This document shows, piece by piece, positions 17,064 to 27,883 of a stretch of DNA of 64,000 nucleotides. Positions within the stretch are counted from its first letter, which is position 1. The number at the start of each line of letters is the position of its first letter. Source of the DNA: Eubacteriales Family XIII. Incertae Sedis bacterium (lineage in GTDB: Bacteria > Bacillota > Clostridia > Peptostreptococcales > Anaerovoracaceae); assembly GCA_031264295.1 (NCBI GenBank), contig JAISED010000086.1, forward strand, positions 1 to 64,000, in the 5' to 3' direction. The translations under genes were made by a program, and so were the position numbers. The notes below the pieces were generated by a model, which ran no database searches, was not told where the DNA came from, and saw nothing but the letters and a program-made list of their open reading frames with translations.

Positions 17064-18158
17064 TCAAGCATGAATCGGCTTGAGTGTATTCTCATAGACT
17101 TCAATAAGGGCGTCCGTGTTTTTATCAAGATCATACTGCATCTCTACTTTTTCTCTGCCGCGAAGTCCCATATTCAAGCAGAGATTTTTATTGTCAACAA
17201 GGATTTTCAAGGCCTCAGCCATTTTTTCGGCGTCGCCGCGCGGCACTATAATACCCGTAGAGCCGTCGTCAACTACTTCTTTGAATCCGTCTCCGTCAGT
17301 GGCGACAACCGGAAGACCGCTCGCCATCGCCTCCGCGAGAGCTACGCCAAAGCTTTCATTTACAATGCTTGGCGCGGCGAAGATATCCATATCCGCAAGG
17401 ACGTCAGGAACTGCGGTATTGTCAATAAAGCCGCCGAAGTGTATGTGGTCGGAGAGTCCGAGTTCGACGGTAAGGCTCATCAACTCGATCAGTTGCGGGC
17501 CTTTGCCGTAAATGCTGAGCTTCAAAGGCGCAGTGTTATCTTTCGCAAGGAGAAGTTTAAAAGCGCGAATTAGTACATCTATGCCATAAATAGAATTAAG
17601 GGTTTTCACGATGCCTATATGGATCTCAGGCTTATCGCCCGCACTCCTATCATGAAATTTGAATTTCGTCAGATCGACACCGAAGGGAACAACGCCAACA
17701 TCGCGGTGTTGCGCGCCCAGCAAGCTGTGAATCTGCTGTTTCATTGCATGACTTGTAGACAGGAGCTTATCAGCATAGAGCAGATTCGCCCGGACGATGC
17801 GGTATTTCATCTTGCTTTGATAGGGGACATCGTAGACATCGCTGCCACAAGCGTTCAGCACAAGGGGCGAGGCCTTCGCATATCTTGCTAATGTACCATA
17901 GCCGCTGGCGTAATGCGCGTTTACGATATCAAAGCCTCCGCTTTGTAAGGCGGAACTTAAGCGGCGCGCGGCGGTGTAATAAGCAAGCGAGGAACTGCCG
18001 GGAAGATAGTTTCGCTCTACATCCGCAGAGATCTGAGCTGTGTCGTCCCTATTTCCGGATATGGTAAATAAAGTTACCTGATGGCCTTTCGAACTAAGCG
18101 CGTTCACGAATTTGACGACATGAACGGATTTTTCATTTCCAATAAATGCGATTTTCAT
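17064..18158 (-). CDS. GT4-family glycosyltransferase
   Basis: VVPFGVDLTKF, SIYGKGPQLIELMSL, APSIVNESFGVALAEAMASGLPVVATDGDGFKEVV. Confidence 0.94.
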   Translation of the reverse strand: MKIAFIGNEKSVHVVKFVNALSSKGHQVTLFTISGNRDDTAQISADVERNYLPGSSSLAYYTAARRLSSALQSGGFDIVNAHYASGYGTLARYAKASPLVLNACGSDVYDVPYQSKMKYRIVRANLLYADKLLSTSHAMKQQIHSLLGAQHRDVGVVPFGVDLTKFKFHDRSAGDKPEIHIGIVKTLNSIYGIDVLIRAFKLLLAKDNTAPLKLSIYGKGPQLIELMSLTVELGLSDHIHFGGFIDNTAVPDVLADMDIFAAPSIVNESFGVALAEAMASGLPVVATDGDGFKEVVDDGSTGIIVPRGDAEKMAEALKILVDNKNLCLNMGLRGREKVEMQYDLDKNTDALIEVYENTLKPIHA

Positions 18159-19333
18159 GTTTGCCTCTCACTATAATCTATATCGAAGGTTATTACGGCA
18201 TTATAGGTGCTGTTCACGCGCATAAGTTCGTTCTCAAAAACGCTGCGCAGTTCGCCCTTTGAAAGACGGCAGTCAGGCGACAGCACTACATCAAACACTA
18301 TATTCGAATGCGTGTAGCTTTTGACTATTCGCAGATCATGAATGCCCGTAACCCCGGGGAGATCCGCCGCCAGTTTTGCAATCAATGTTTTTAGTTCCAG
18401 CGTAAGGGGATCCTTTGTATCTATAGGATCCATGTGTATCACCAGGGATATTCCTAATTCACCGCCGATTTCCCGTTCAAGTCTGTCGATAATATCATGA
18501 CACTTTACGAAGTCTTCATGAGCGTCTATCTCTGCGTGGACAGTGGCGAAGACCTTGCCGGGCCCGTATTCATGAACTGTAAGATCGTGTATGCCTATTA
18601 TGAGTTCCGCACTGCATATTCTGTCCCTAATGGTCTGTACAAGAGCTGGATCAGGCGCCTTTCCCAGCAGAGGATCGCTGGCGTCGCGTATGATCTTGAT
18701 GCCTGAAACAACAATGAAGATCGCGACAAGACAACCTGCATACCCGTCTATCATAAAACCGGAAATGTGTTCTGCGATCATGCACGCCAATACAGTTGAT
18801 GTTGCGATCACATCATTGCGGCTGTCGGTTCCCGCAGCTATGAGGGTGACCGAACTGATAGCCTTGCCGCACTTGATGAAAAATAATGACTGCCATATCT
18901 TAATGAGTATGGAAACGGCGAGGATGAGAACCGGCGTGTACCCAAAATTCACATGCTCAGGATGCAGAATCTTTCCAAATGAATCGGCAAAAAACTTTAC
19001 CCCGACCAATACTATTATAAAGGAAATAAAAAGTCCGGTGAGGTATTCTATTCTGGCATGGCCGAAAGGGTGCTTCCTGTCGCCGGGCGCCGCCGCCAAA
19101 TGAAATCCGACCAAGGTAATAACTGAAGAGGCGGCGTCGGCGAGATTATTGAAACCATCCGCAACAACAGCTATGCTGCCGGATATATAACCGACGACGA
19201 TTTTCGCGGAACAAAGCAAGAGGTTTGAACTGACGCCGACGACACCTGCAAGTTTGCCATATCTGTTCCTTACACTTGGGGATTTGACGTCGCCAAAATT
19301 CTTTATAAATTTTTTTAACAGAAAATTATACAT
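18155..19333 (-). CDS. Cation diffusion facilitator (CDF) transporter
   Basis: GSIAVVADGFNNLADAASSVITLVGFHLAAAPGDRKHPFGHARIEYL. Confidence 0.94.
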   Translation of the reverse strand: MYNFLLKKFIKNFGDVKSPSVRNRYGKLAGVVGVSSNLLLCSAKIVVGYISGSIAVVADGFNNLADAASSVITLVGFHLAAAPGDRKHPFGHARIEYLTGLFISFIIVLVGVKFFADSFGKILHPEHVNFGYTPVLILAVSILIKIWQSLFFIKCGKAISSVTLIAAGTDSRNDVIATSTVLACMIAEHISGFMIDGYAGCLVAIFIVVSGIKIIRDASDPLLGKAPDPALVQTIRDRICSAELIIGIHDLTVHEYGPGKVFATVHAEIDAHEDFVKCHDIIDRLEREIGGELGISLVIHMDPIDTKDPLTLELKTLIAKLAADLPGVTGIHDLRIVKSYTHSNIVFDVVLSPDCRLSKGELRSVFENELMRVNSTYNAVITFDIDYSERQT

Positions 19334-19580
19334 CTTTCCCTAGGGCGGCTTTGAGGGCGCGCGCGAATTGATCGGGGCAGGATGTGGGGCGGCTCCCGCA
19401 ATCCAATCCATAAAGTTTGTCAATGATAAGTTCTGCGGGCAGACCTTCGGCGAGCCGCGAAACACCCTTCGTGTTCCCTTTGCAGCCGCCGGTAAAGAGT
19501 ATATTTTTTACAATTCCGTCCTCGATTTCAAACTCTATAAGATACGAACATACACCCTCAGGCGCGAATGAATACTTCAT
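19326..19580 (-). CDS. TSCPD-domain protein
   Basis: FTGGCKGNTKGVSRLAEGLP...CGSRPTSCPDQFARAL; start set by GGAGG-N-ATG at 19580. Confidence 0.9.
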   Translation of the reverse strand: MKYSFAPEGVCSYLIEFEIEDGIVKNILFTGGCKGNTKGVSRLAEGLPAELIIDKLYGLDCGSRPTSCPDQFARALKAALGKDV

Positions 19581-19654
19581 AATTACCTCCAATCTGCCAT
19601 GACCATAAATTCGAGAATACCTTAAACATCATGGCGTAAAAGCCGTAAATTTAA

Positions 19655-19970
19655 ACGATATCGCCTATTTGCAATGAGCTATATTTGCTATTGACAATGG
19701 GCAATATACCCTGTCGCTACGAATAGCCAATGCCTATTTGCAATGAACGATAACAAGTATCGGCGGCCATCAACAAGCGACCAACAATTGACAAGCGAGC
19801 CGCCGGCGATCTGCCAATCGGTGACAAATAACCGTTCGCAAATCTGCCAATAATTGGCTGGAGGTCAGTCGACAACCAACCGTGGGCTGACCAAATAACC
19901 AGCCGGCAGCGGAATAACGATTGCCCAACATCCGACCAATAATTGGCAGACAGCTGACAGGCAACTAAAG
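19655..19970. repeat. Noncoding region with degenerate short repeats (CCAATAATTGG, GCCTATTTGCAATGA)
   Basis: GCCAATAATTGGC at 19846-19858 and CCAATAATTGGC at 19936-19947; CGCCTATTTGCAATGA at about 19662 and TGCCTATTTGCAATGA at 19731; many other CAA/CCAA/TTG words. Confidence 0.6.
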
Positions 19971-20131
19971 ATATAATAACATATAAAAGCCCGTCGGCGG
20001 CAAAAGAAAAAAATAAATTTTACGGTATTAAACAATTGATTGTTTGACCCGAATATGATATGATACTATCATCTGACTCTGTAATCAGCAGGTCAATAAT
20101 GCTTAGCACAATGCTCATGGGAGGTAAATTG

Positions 20132-23100
20132 GTGAAAGGCGAGACAGTTAGAATCGTACCGGCCATTGCGACCGCAGTATTCTTAACAGCTCTTTTTCCG
20201 ATAACGGCGTCGGCTGTAAACAACAACAGCGGCGGCGGTCTTTCTGATGGGAAAGCGGAAGGCGCTTATCCCGGCGGAGCCATGAGTGAAATTATATCCG
20301 ATACGCTTTACCGTTCGCCGGGTACGATTCCTATGAATGGCTCTAAGGGAGCGGCTTCGGTTTTCTTATTAGACGGCGGAGACGAAGGTGCTTTGCTCAT
20401 CACGGCGGGCGGTCTTTCGGCAGGCGCTTCTAACAGTGCGGCGGCCGGTCTCTCGGCAGGCGCTTTGAACAGTACAGCGGGCGGTCTAACAGCAGGCGCT
20501 TCTAACGGTACAGCAGGCAGCGCTTCATCAGGCGCTATTCAGGATAATATTTTTTCTGACAGAACAAATTCAGATGGAACAAATCTAAGCAGCGCCGCAG
20601 ATGAAAACAGATCATTCAGTGCGCTTGCTCTTACACAGGTAAGTTCGGTAAGCGAACTTAGAAGCAGAATGGAAACAGCCGCCGAGGGCGACGTTATCAA
20701 ACTCAATGCGGACTTTGCGAGAGATTTACTCAATAACGGCGCTTTGACAGTAACAGTGAACCATAACAACAACTTCACCATAGATGGTGAGGTAGCGGGA
20801 GAGCTGGAGATCGGAGGCGGGAATCGCCACTTCAATATAATAAACACAGGCAGCGCTCGGATTACCTTCTCCAAGCTCAGTCTGAAAGGCGGCGCTAATG
20901 ACGCCGGTGGGATAAAGTTGTTTGGAGGCGCGTATAGATTTGATGAGTGCAGCTTTAATGAGATAGTTAACGCAACTGCCGCGATCGCAGCTGAAGGCGA
21001 TGCGAAAATAGAAGTTAGTAGATCTATATTTTCTAAAAACACCGTGGCTCTGGATATGGGCACTGACTCTGTCGATGGAAAGTCCTTAACGATAAACGAT
21101 TCGCGTTTTGAAGATATGAAAGCTTCAGCTGTTCTGGCAAACAGTGCAGTGTTGACGCTGTCGGAGAGCACATTCGTAAATGGCGGCGACACAGCAGTAC
21201 AGGGCGGCGCATCAGTAGAGATAAGCGGATGCAGCTTTACTGATAACGAAGGTATCAATAAAGCCGGCGCGCTGGCTGCCGACAAGGCAGGTACTTATGT
21301 AATAAGGAAGAGCAGCTTCACGGGCAATCATAACACGAAGGGTTCGGGAGGCGCGATCAGCCTGGGTTCAGATACAGAGTACACGATCGACAAGTGCTAT
21401 TTCGACGGTAATTATGTTTCGGCCAACGCGGCGGGCGGCGCAATCTACGGCGCTTCTTTACGTGACGCTTCACTGACTGTGAAAGACAGCGTGTTCAACA
21501 GTAATGAGGCGAGGTACTCGGGTTCAGACGCAGTAAATTCCGACGGCGGCGCGATTGCGATTCTTAACGCTTCCGGCGCCAATACGGACATAAACATATC
21601 GGGCTGTAATTTCACTGATAACAGTTCGGGCGACGATGGCGGAGCAGTGCTGCTTGAGGGCGGCGTGAGGATGCAGACCCTGAGAGCGCGGATCGTAAAC
21701 AGCACATTCAGCGGCAACAAATGCAAAGGCGCTATGGATATAGCAAGCGGGACTTATGACGGTTCGGGAGGAGCGATTAAGTTTTACGGAATGACACAGT
21801 CGGAGATCACATATTGCACATTCTATTCTAACGAGGCAGGGCTTGGCATAGGCAGTAACTCAGGAGGCGGCGGCGCTATAGCGTTTCAGACGGATTCCGG
21901 AATTGCGGCCGACGAGCTTGCGGCGCTTCCGGTTATCAGCAACAACATATTTATCGCTAACAGATCTACGCCTGCAAGCCGCGGCAATGTCTACATAGAA
22001 CAAAGAACCGACGCGGGACGTCTTAACAGCGGGAACATAGGTCTTGACAACGATGCATCCGGTTTCGCTAATGGAGAAAATTTAAGCGCAGGAATTATAG
22101 CTGCAAATGTATTTGCTGATGTAAGACCTGACGGCGCGCCTTCGGAGACGTATTTCGGTGAGGCAGTCGGTTCCGAAGACAATCCGGGACAGCGCTTCTG
22201 CTATATACCAAGTTCTTTGATAAACGACATGTACAGTGACGGACTCAAACCCCATTCAAATTCCGGGGATTTGAAGGATGTGCTTGGAAATACAAGAGAT
22301 AGATTATCGAATCCTGGTTCTGTTGAAATCTATTGGACAAAATTCGATCCGGGTCTCGGATACGGAGGCTTCTGGGCGCTGATTCCAGCGGCAGGAGTAA
22401 AAAGTCTGCTCTCAGACGCGTACTACATAAGTCCAAACGAAAACAGGCGGATAACGGTTCTCTTAAAGGAACTGCTTGGAACTACAACACCGGATAATCA
22501 GTTTATAGGTTGGGAGAGCGATCAGGCAATAGATCCGGATGCTTCCCTACTGGAATATCCGATAGTATCACCGGGTGATCAGGTAGAGTCAACAAAGCAG
22601 ACATATACGGCTAAGTGGAGTAATAAGGCTTATAAAGTAGAATTTTCTCTTGACTATGACGGTTTGATACTTCAAACGCTCACGGACGTTGCGCCGGGGA
22701 GTAAGATAAGCGCGCCGCGTGAACCTTCAAGGACGGGATATATCTTTGGCGGTTGGTATAAAGACGCCGGTCGTACGGGTTTATGGAATTTCAATACTGA
22801 TACAGTAGATTCAGATATAGTTTTATATGCGATGTGGTCAGCGCGCAGCGGGAGCGGAACCCTTCCGGTTTCTCCTTCCACTCCGCCGTCAAGCAGTGGG
22901 AGTGCAGATCCGCTGCCTTCTGCGCCGACGGAGAACGACGGAACTGTGACACAGCCTGACCCGGCTCAGAGTACAACGACTACCTCTCCTGCGATAGTGA
23001 CGCCGGGAGCGACAGTCGCCCCGCCTGATGCGGCGCCCGCATATACACTGCCGGATGGCGTGTATGAAGGAAACCGTAATCCGAATAATAATATAGGAAG

Positions 23101-23827
23101 CAATAGGACAGAAGATATCGCAGGCGCCTACGGCGGCGGCGGGACTTATACAGGAGATAATGTAAACAGTGGAGGCTACGGCGGTTCATTCGGTTTTCAG
23201 GTAGAACCTCCTATAGAGCTTCCTGGAATAGATGATGCGAGTGGTCTAACTGATTCAGAGACACCATATAAGCCTCCTGCGTTTATAGAATCAGAGAAAA
23301 ACGATGATAGCTCTTCTCTGCTCCCGAGCCTTACACAGAACACGGAAGATTATACATTAGAACAAACGATAAAGCTGGTTTTCAATAATCTACCTGCGCT
23401 GCTATATAATGAATATGGAGATAATATTCCAGTAATAACTATATTCGAAGCCAGGGTGCCGCTTGTAGGACGGAACGGGGAAATAGCTCTGTCGTTTTTG
23501 GATTTTCTATTTATGGTATTGACGGCTCTATTCCCGCTCTTAGTCTTTTTCGGGAATTTGAGAAAGAAACATGAACAGCTTGAGTTGGGCTATGAAGTCG
23601 AACGAAGTTTTAAGACCTTGTATCTTATCTTGAGTCTTGTAGCTGCCCTGCTCTCTATACTGACATTCTTGATTACTCAAAATGTTTATGCGCGTGTAAT
23701 TCTGATTGACAGGTGGACGGTTCTCATGGCTGTCATGCTGTTGATATCCGCCATCCTATCCTTAATGGCCAGGTATCAGTCAACAGAAGATCGGATGGGG
23801 ATTACAACAGCGAAAACGAATATCTAA
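20132..23827 (+). CDS. Secreted right-handed beta-helix surface protein with InlB B-repeat and C-terminal TM segments
   Basis: GGAGG before GTG at 20132; signal peptide VRIVPAIATAVFLTALFPITASA; repeated GGAI/beta-helix rungs; SAPREPSRTGYIFGGWYKD..LYAMW; C-terminal hydrophobic helices. Confidence 0.85.
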   Translation: MKGETVRIVPAIATAVFLTALFPITASAVNNNSGGGLSDGKAEGAYPGGAMSEIISDTLYRSPGTIPMNGSKGAASVFLLDGGDEGALLITAGGLSAGASNSAAAGLSAGALNSTAGGLTAGASNGTAGSASSGAIQDNIFSDRTNSDGTNLSSAADENRSFSALALTQVSSVSELRSRMETAAEGDVIKLNADFARDLLNNGALTVTVNHNNNFTIDGEVAGELEIGGGNRHFNIINTGSARITFSKLSLKGGANDAGGIKLFGGAYRFDECSFNEIVNATAAIAAEGDAKIEVSRSIFSKNTVALDMGTDSVDGKSLTINDSRFEDMKASAVLANSAVLTLSESTFVNGGDTAVQGGASVEISGCSFTDNEGINKAGALAADKAGTYVIRKSSFTGNHNTKGSGGAISLGSDTEYTIDKCYFDGNYVSANAAGGAIYGASLRDASLTVKDSVFNSNEARYSGSDAVNSDGGAIAILNASGANTDINISGCNFTDNSSGDDGGAVLLEGGVRMQTLRARIVNSTFSGNKCKGAMDIASGTYDGSGGAIKFYGMTQSEITYCTFYSNEAGLGIGSNSGGGGAIAFQTDSGIAADELAALPVISNNIFIANRSTPASRGNVYIEQRTDAGRLNSGNIGLDNDASGFANGENLSAGIIAANVFADVRPDGAPSETYFGEAVGSEDNPGQRFCYIPSSLINDMYSDGLKPHSNSGDLKDVLGNTRDRLSNPGSVEIYWTKFDPGLGYGGFWALIPAAGVKSLLSDAYYISPNENRRITVLLKELLGTTTPDNQFIGWESDQAIDPDASLLEYPIVSPGDQVESTKQTYTAKWSNKAYKVEFSLDYDGLILQTLTDVAPGSKISAPREPSRTGYIFGGWYKDAGRTGLWNFNTDTVDSDIVLYAMWSARSGSGTLPVSPSTPPSSSGSADPLPSAPTENDGTVTQPDPAQSTTTTSPAIVTPGATVAPPDAAPAYTLPDGVYEGNRNPNNNIGSNRTEDIAGAYGGGGTYTGDNVNSGGYGGSFGFQVEPPIELPGIDDASGLTDSETPYKPPAFIESEKNDDSSSLLPSLTQNTEDYTLEQTIKLVFNNLPALLYNEYGDNIPVITIFEARVPLVGRNGEIALSFLDFLFMVLTALFPLLVFFGNLRKKHEQLELGYEVERSFKTLYLILSLVAALLSILTFLITQNVYARVILIDRWTVLMAVMLLISAILSLMARYQSTEDRMGITTAKTNI
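20408..20515 (+). repeat. 36-bp in-frame tandem repeat, 3 copies
   Basis: GGLSAGASNSAA / AGLSAGALNSTA / GGLTAGASNGTA. Confidence 0.9.
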
Positions 23828-24018
23828 AAATTCTATGCTCTATAACGGAAGCCTTGCATCAGATATAACTATTATAGCCATACGATAATTCCATAATCTA
23901 CACGCCGCTCCGATGTCGAAAATAACGTGCGGCGTGTTCTGTATTCTAACGAATCCCGATATAACGAAAATAAATATGTGCAAACCGCATGTTCTAAAAT
24001 CTGAAAAGGAGAACTTGA

Positions 24019-25041
24019 GTGAACCCACTGATCAGCGTCATAGTGCCGATATATAATGTTGAAGCATACTTGTGTGAATGTGTTGACAGTATAATCAGAC
24101 AGACATGGAAAAACTTAGAGATCATACTGGTTGATGATGAGTCGGCGGATGCTTGCCCTGAGATATGTGATAAATACGCCAAAGCAGACAGTCGAGTGCG
24201 TGTGATCCATAAGAAAAACGGCGGGCCCGGTATGGCGCGTAATACGGGACTTGATATCTGCCGAGGGGATTACATAGCCTTAATAGATTCGGACGACTGG
24301 ATAGAACCGGATATGCTCGAAAGCATGTTACGCGCGATGTGTGAGGCGGAAGCAGGACTTGCCATATGCGGCTATGTCAAAACGAAGCACGACGGCAGCC
24401 CATGGCATAAGTTCGGCAATACAGGCGGGACATATGAACCTGAAGAGCTCCTGAGAGAATATATTGCAGGTACGAATGGCGTTGGAGCTATCTCTTGCAA
24501 TAAGTTATATGAAAAGAGTCTACTGGAAAACATACGCTATCCCGATTTCAAAAACAATGAAGACGCCTATATAATGCATAGGATTATAGGCGGATGCAGG
24601 AAGGCTGTATTTGTGAACCGTGAGATGTACAATTACCGTATGCGGCCGAACAGTCAGTCGAGGGGAGGTTTTGCCCTCTATTATCTCAACGCGCTGGAAA
24701 GCGCAAACGACATGATTGAATACACAAGAGCAGTCTACCCGGGTCTGAAAAACATGGCTCGTTGGCGGAAGCTTGAGGTTATCATGGAGCTTATGGCGAG
24801 CATTGTCTATAATTCTGCTTTGGTTCAGTACAGAGAGACCTATGATATTCTTGAAAGCAATCTGCATTCTGAACTTGAATCTATGGTTATAGGAGAGTAT
24901 TTTCGCTTCAAAGAAAAAGGGAAACGCGCCAGGCGCTTGTGCTTGCGGCTGCGTTTAGCCGCACATCATCCATTACTGTTTCGCGCCTACGCTCAAGCGA
25001 TTGGGGTAAAACTCACGCTAGATAAATGGAAAAACAGATAA
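24019..25041 (+). CDS. GT2-family glycosyltransferase
   Basis: LISVIVPIYNVEAYLCECVDSIIRQTWKNLEIILVDDESADACPEICDKYA...ALIDSDDWIEPDML. Confidence 0.95.
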   Translation: MNPLISVIVPIYNVEAYLCECVDSIIRQTWKNLEIILVDDESADACPEICDKYAKADSRVRVIHKKNGGPGMARNTGLDICRGDYIALIDSDDWIEPDMLESMLRAMCEAEAGLAICGYVKTKHDGSPWHKFGNTGGTYEPEELLREYIAGTNGVGAISCNKLYEKSLLENIRYPDFKNNEDAYIMHRIIGGCRKAVFVNREMYNYRMRPNSQSRGGFALYYLNALESANDMIEYTRAVYPGLKNMARWRKLEVIMELMASIVYNSALVQYRETYDILESNLHSELESMVIGEYFRFKEKGKRARRLCLRLRLAAHHPLLFRAYAQAIGVKLTLDKWKNR

Positions 25042-25233
25042 TGGTGTATCTATAAACTAGAGCCTTCTGCTTTAGTTCGCCGGATGATTTAAATTGACAT
25101 ACCTATCGGAAGATGATATATTTTTATTGCTGATTGTTATCGATGAATGCACTGTTTTCAGTGTGTTTAATGAAATATTGATGAATCATGCGTCTAATCA
25201 CGTATTTTATTTAAAGAGAGAAAGGAAAGCAAG

Positions 25234-26619
25234 ATGAAAAGGAATAATGTTCCATACAAGATCAATCTTACAGAACAGGAGATTCCAAAAGCATGGTATA
25301 ATGTACGCGCTGATATGAAAACCAAGCATCGTCCGATGCTTAATCCGGCCACGCTAAAACCCGTAGTCGAATCGGATCTAACGCCTGTCTTCTGCGATAA
25401 ACTGGTAGCGCAGGAGCTTAATGACAAGGATAGAATGATCGATATACCGGAAGAAGTCCTCAATTTTTACAGGATGTATCGCCCCTCACCGCTGATTCGC
25501 GCGTATTTTTTAGAGAAAGCTCTGGATACGCCTGCTAGGATATACTATAAATATGAAGGCGGAAATACATCAGGCAGTCATAAGCTGAATTCCGCTATAG
25601 CTCAGGCATATTACGCCAAGGAGCAGGGACTCGTAGGCGTCACTACCGAAACGGGAGCGGGACAGTGGGGAACGGCGCTTTCTATGGCTTGCGGTTATTT
25701 TGACATTGACTGCAAGGTATATATGGTGAAGGTGTCGTCGGAGCAGAAGCCCTATCGTAAGGCGGTTATGGAGACATATGGAGCGTCCGTTACGCCGTCG
25801 CCATCCACAACCACTCAGATCGGGCAGAAGATGCTCGCGGAGGATCCGAATACTACGGGGAGTCTGGGCTGTGCTATATCAGAAGCGGTAGAAGCGGCTG
25901 TGACCACGGAGGGTTATAAATATGTACTGGGCAGCGTGCTGAATCAAGTGCTGCTTCATCAGTCTATTATCGGCCTGGAAGCGAAGGCCGCTATTGAGAA
26001 GTATGATGAATATCCGGATATCGTAATCGGATGCGCCGGAGGCGGTTCCAACCTCGGCGGACTTATGGCGCCATTCATGGCCGACAAGCTGACAGGCGGC
26101 AAAGCGCCGTATTTCATAGCGGTGGAACCGGCTTCGTGTCCTTCTATGACGCGCGGCAAATTCGCCTATGATTTTTGCGATACAGGAATGGTGACGCCGC
26201 TGGCGAAGATGTACACTCTGGGCGCGACATTCATACCGGCGTCAAACCATGCGGGCGGTCTGCGCTACCATGGAATGAGTCCTATACTGTCGCAGCTTTA
26301 TCATGATGGATATCTGGATGAGGCGAGAGCTGTCGGACAGCGTGATGTGTTTGAAGCAGCCACACTTTTCGCCAAGGTGGAGGGCTTGCTGCCGGCGCCG
26401 GAATCGGCTCACGCCATACGTGCGGCAATAGATGAAGCGATTAAGTGCAAAGAATCGGGAGAGGATAAGGTCATACTCTTCGGGCTTACGGGCACGGGAT
26501 ATTTCGATATGGCAGCATATATGCAGTACAATAGCGGTGAAATGGAAGACTACATCCCATCTGATGAAGACCTTGAACGCGGTTTTGCGGCTATTCCGGA
26601 TATTAAAGAAGCGGAATAA
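25234..26619 (+). CDS. TrpB2-type tryptophan synthase beta chain-like PLP enzyme
   Basis: RPSPLIRAYFLEKALDTPARIYYKYEGGNTSGSHKLNSA; TETGAGQWGTALSMAC; IGCAGGGSNLGGLMAPF. Confidence 0.92.
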   Translation: MKRNNVPYKINLTEQEIPKAWYNVRADMKTKHRPMLNPATLKPVVESDLTPVFCDKLVAQELNDKDRMIDIPEEVLNFYRMYRPSPLIRAYFLEKALDTPARIYYKYEGGNTSGSHKLNSAIAQAYYAKEQGLVGVTTETGAGQWGTALSMACGYFDIDCKVYMVKVSSEQKPYRKAVMETYGASVTPSPSTTTQIGQKMLAEDPNTTGSLGCAISEAVEAAVTTEGYKYVLGSVLNQVLLHQSIIGLEAKAAIEKYDEYPDIVIGCAGGGSNLGGLMAPFMADKLTGGKAPYFIAVEPASCPSMTRGKFAYDFCDTGMVTPLAKMYTLGATFIPASNHAGGLRYHGMSPILSQLYHDGYLDEARAVGQRDVFEAATLFAKVEGLLPAPESAHAIRAAIDEAIKCKESGEDKVILFGLTGTGYFDMAAYMQYNSGEMEDYIPSDEDLERGFAAIPDIKEAE

Positions 26620-26678
26620 AATCAGAGAAAGCGTGCAGAACGTTAAGCAGCGTTAGTACAGCGGGAGGGGACATTGGC

Positions 26679-27860
26679 ATGGGGCTTCATATTGATAGCA
26701 TAATAGATGATTCTCGTCTTCATGCGCTTTCCAACGACGAAATCGCACGGTACAGCCGTCACATCTTGTTACCTGAAATCGGTGTGAAGGGGCAGGAGCA
26801 GCTTAGGGCGGCCAGGGTTTTGATAATCGGAACCGGCGGCCTCGGCGCCCCGTTAGCGCTGTACCTAGCCGCTGCAGGCGTAGGAACCATAGGTCTCGTG
26901 GATTTCGACATTGTGGAGACTTCAAACCTGCAAAGACAGATAATACATGGCTCCAAGGACATCAATAGACCGAAGGTCGCTTCGGCAAAGGAGCGCATTG
27001 AAAACCTGAATCCGCAGGTAAACGTCATTGAACACATGACACGGCTAACCAGAGAAAACGCGCTTGATATAATGCGCGCTTATGATGTTGTAGCCGACGG
27101 AACGGATAACTATCAGACCAGATACTTGGTGAATGACGCCTGTGTGCTGTTAGGCATCCCCAATGTATATGGTTCAATATTTCAATTCGAAGGGCAGGCA
27201 TCTGTATTCTATGCCGAAGAGGGACCATGTTACAGATGCCTCTACCCCGAACCGCCGCCGCCGGGACTGGTTCCCTCATGCGGCGAAGGCGGTGTTATAG
27301 GAGTACTTCCGGGTATTGTGGGTACAATACAAGCAGGAGAAGTGATAAAACTGATTATCGGCGGTGCGGACAGTCTTATCGGCAGATTGCTGCTGATTGA
27401 CGCATGGCGCATGAAATTCAGGGAGTTGAAGCTTGAAAAAGATCCGCAGTGTCCTATATGCGGTAAAGATAGAAAGATACATAAGCTTATCGATTATGAA
27501 GAATTCTGTGGTCTAAAACCCGATGAAGACGATGAACCTGTTGAAGGTTTAACTGCATATGAACTCAAGGCAAAACTGGATGCAGGCGAAGATATACAGA
27601 TAATAGATATACGAGAATCCCATGAACGCTCAATCGTAAAGTTTCCGAATGCCAAAGAGATACCTATAGAGCAGTTAGCACGGCGTATCAATGAGTTCGA
27701 TCAAAGCATCGACATGGTATTTTTATGTAAAATAGGGCAGCGCAGTGTAGCTGCGATCTACGCATTGAGGCAGGCGGGATATAAGGGCAGAATGTTTAAC
27801 CTGCTGGGCGGCGTGAACGCGTGGGTGAGTGATATTGACGGAAGCATACCGATATACTGA
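26679..27860 (+). CDS. ThiF/MoeB-type adenylyltransferase with C-terminal rhodanese domain
   Basis: RVLIIGTGGLGAPLALYLAAAGVGTIGLVDFD; CYRCLYPEPPP...CPIC; rhodanese loop FLCKIGQRS. Confidence 0.95.
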   Translation: MGLHIDSIIDDSRLHALSNDEIARYSRHILLPEIGVKGQEQLRAARVLIIGTGGLGAPLALYLAAAGVGTIGLVDFDIVETSNLQRQIIHGSKDINRPKVASAKERIENLNPQVNVIEHMTRLTRENALDIMRAYDVVADGTDNYQTRYLVNDACVLLGIPNVYGSIFQFEGQASVFYAEEGPCYRCLYPEPPPPGLVPSCGEGGVIGVLPGIVGTIQAGEVIKLIIGGADSLIGRLLLIDAWRMKFRELKLEKDPQCPICGKDRKIHKLIDYEEFCGLKPDEDDEPVEGLTAYELKAKLDAGEDIQIIDIRESHERSIVKFPNAKEIPIEQLARRINEFDQSIDMVFLCKIGQRSVAAIYALRQAGYKGRMFNLLGGVNAWVSDIDGSIPIY

Positions 27861-27883
27861 TATATATAAGAGGAGGAAACGTC

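Noticed and set aside
20539-21285. 248-aa - strand ORF
   Set aside because: Antisense to the beta-helix gene; no supporting motifs.
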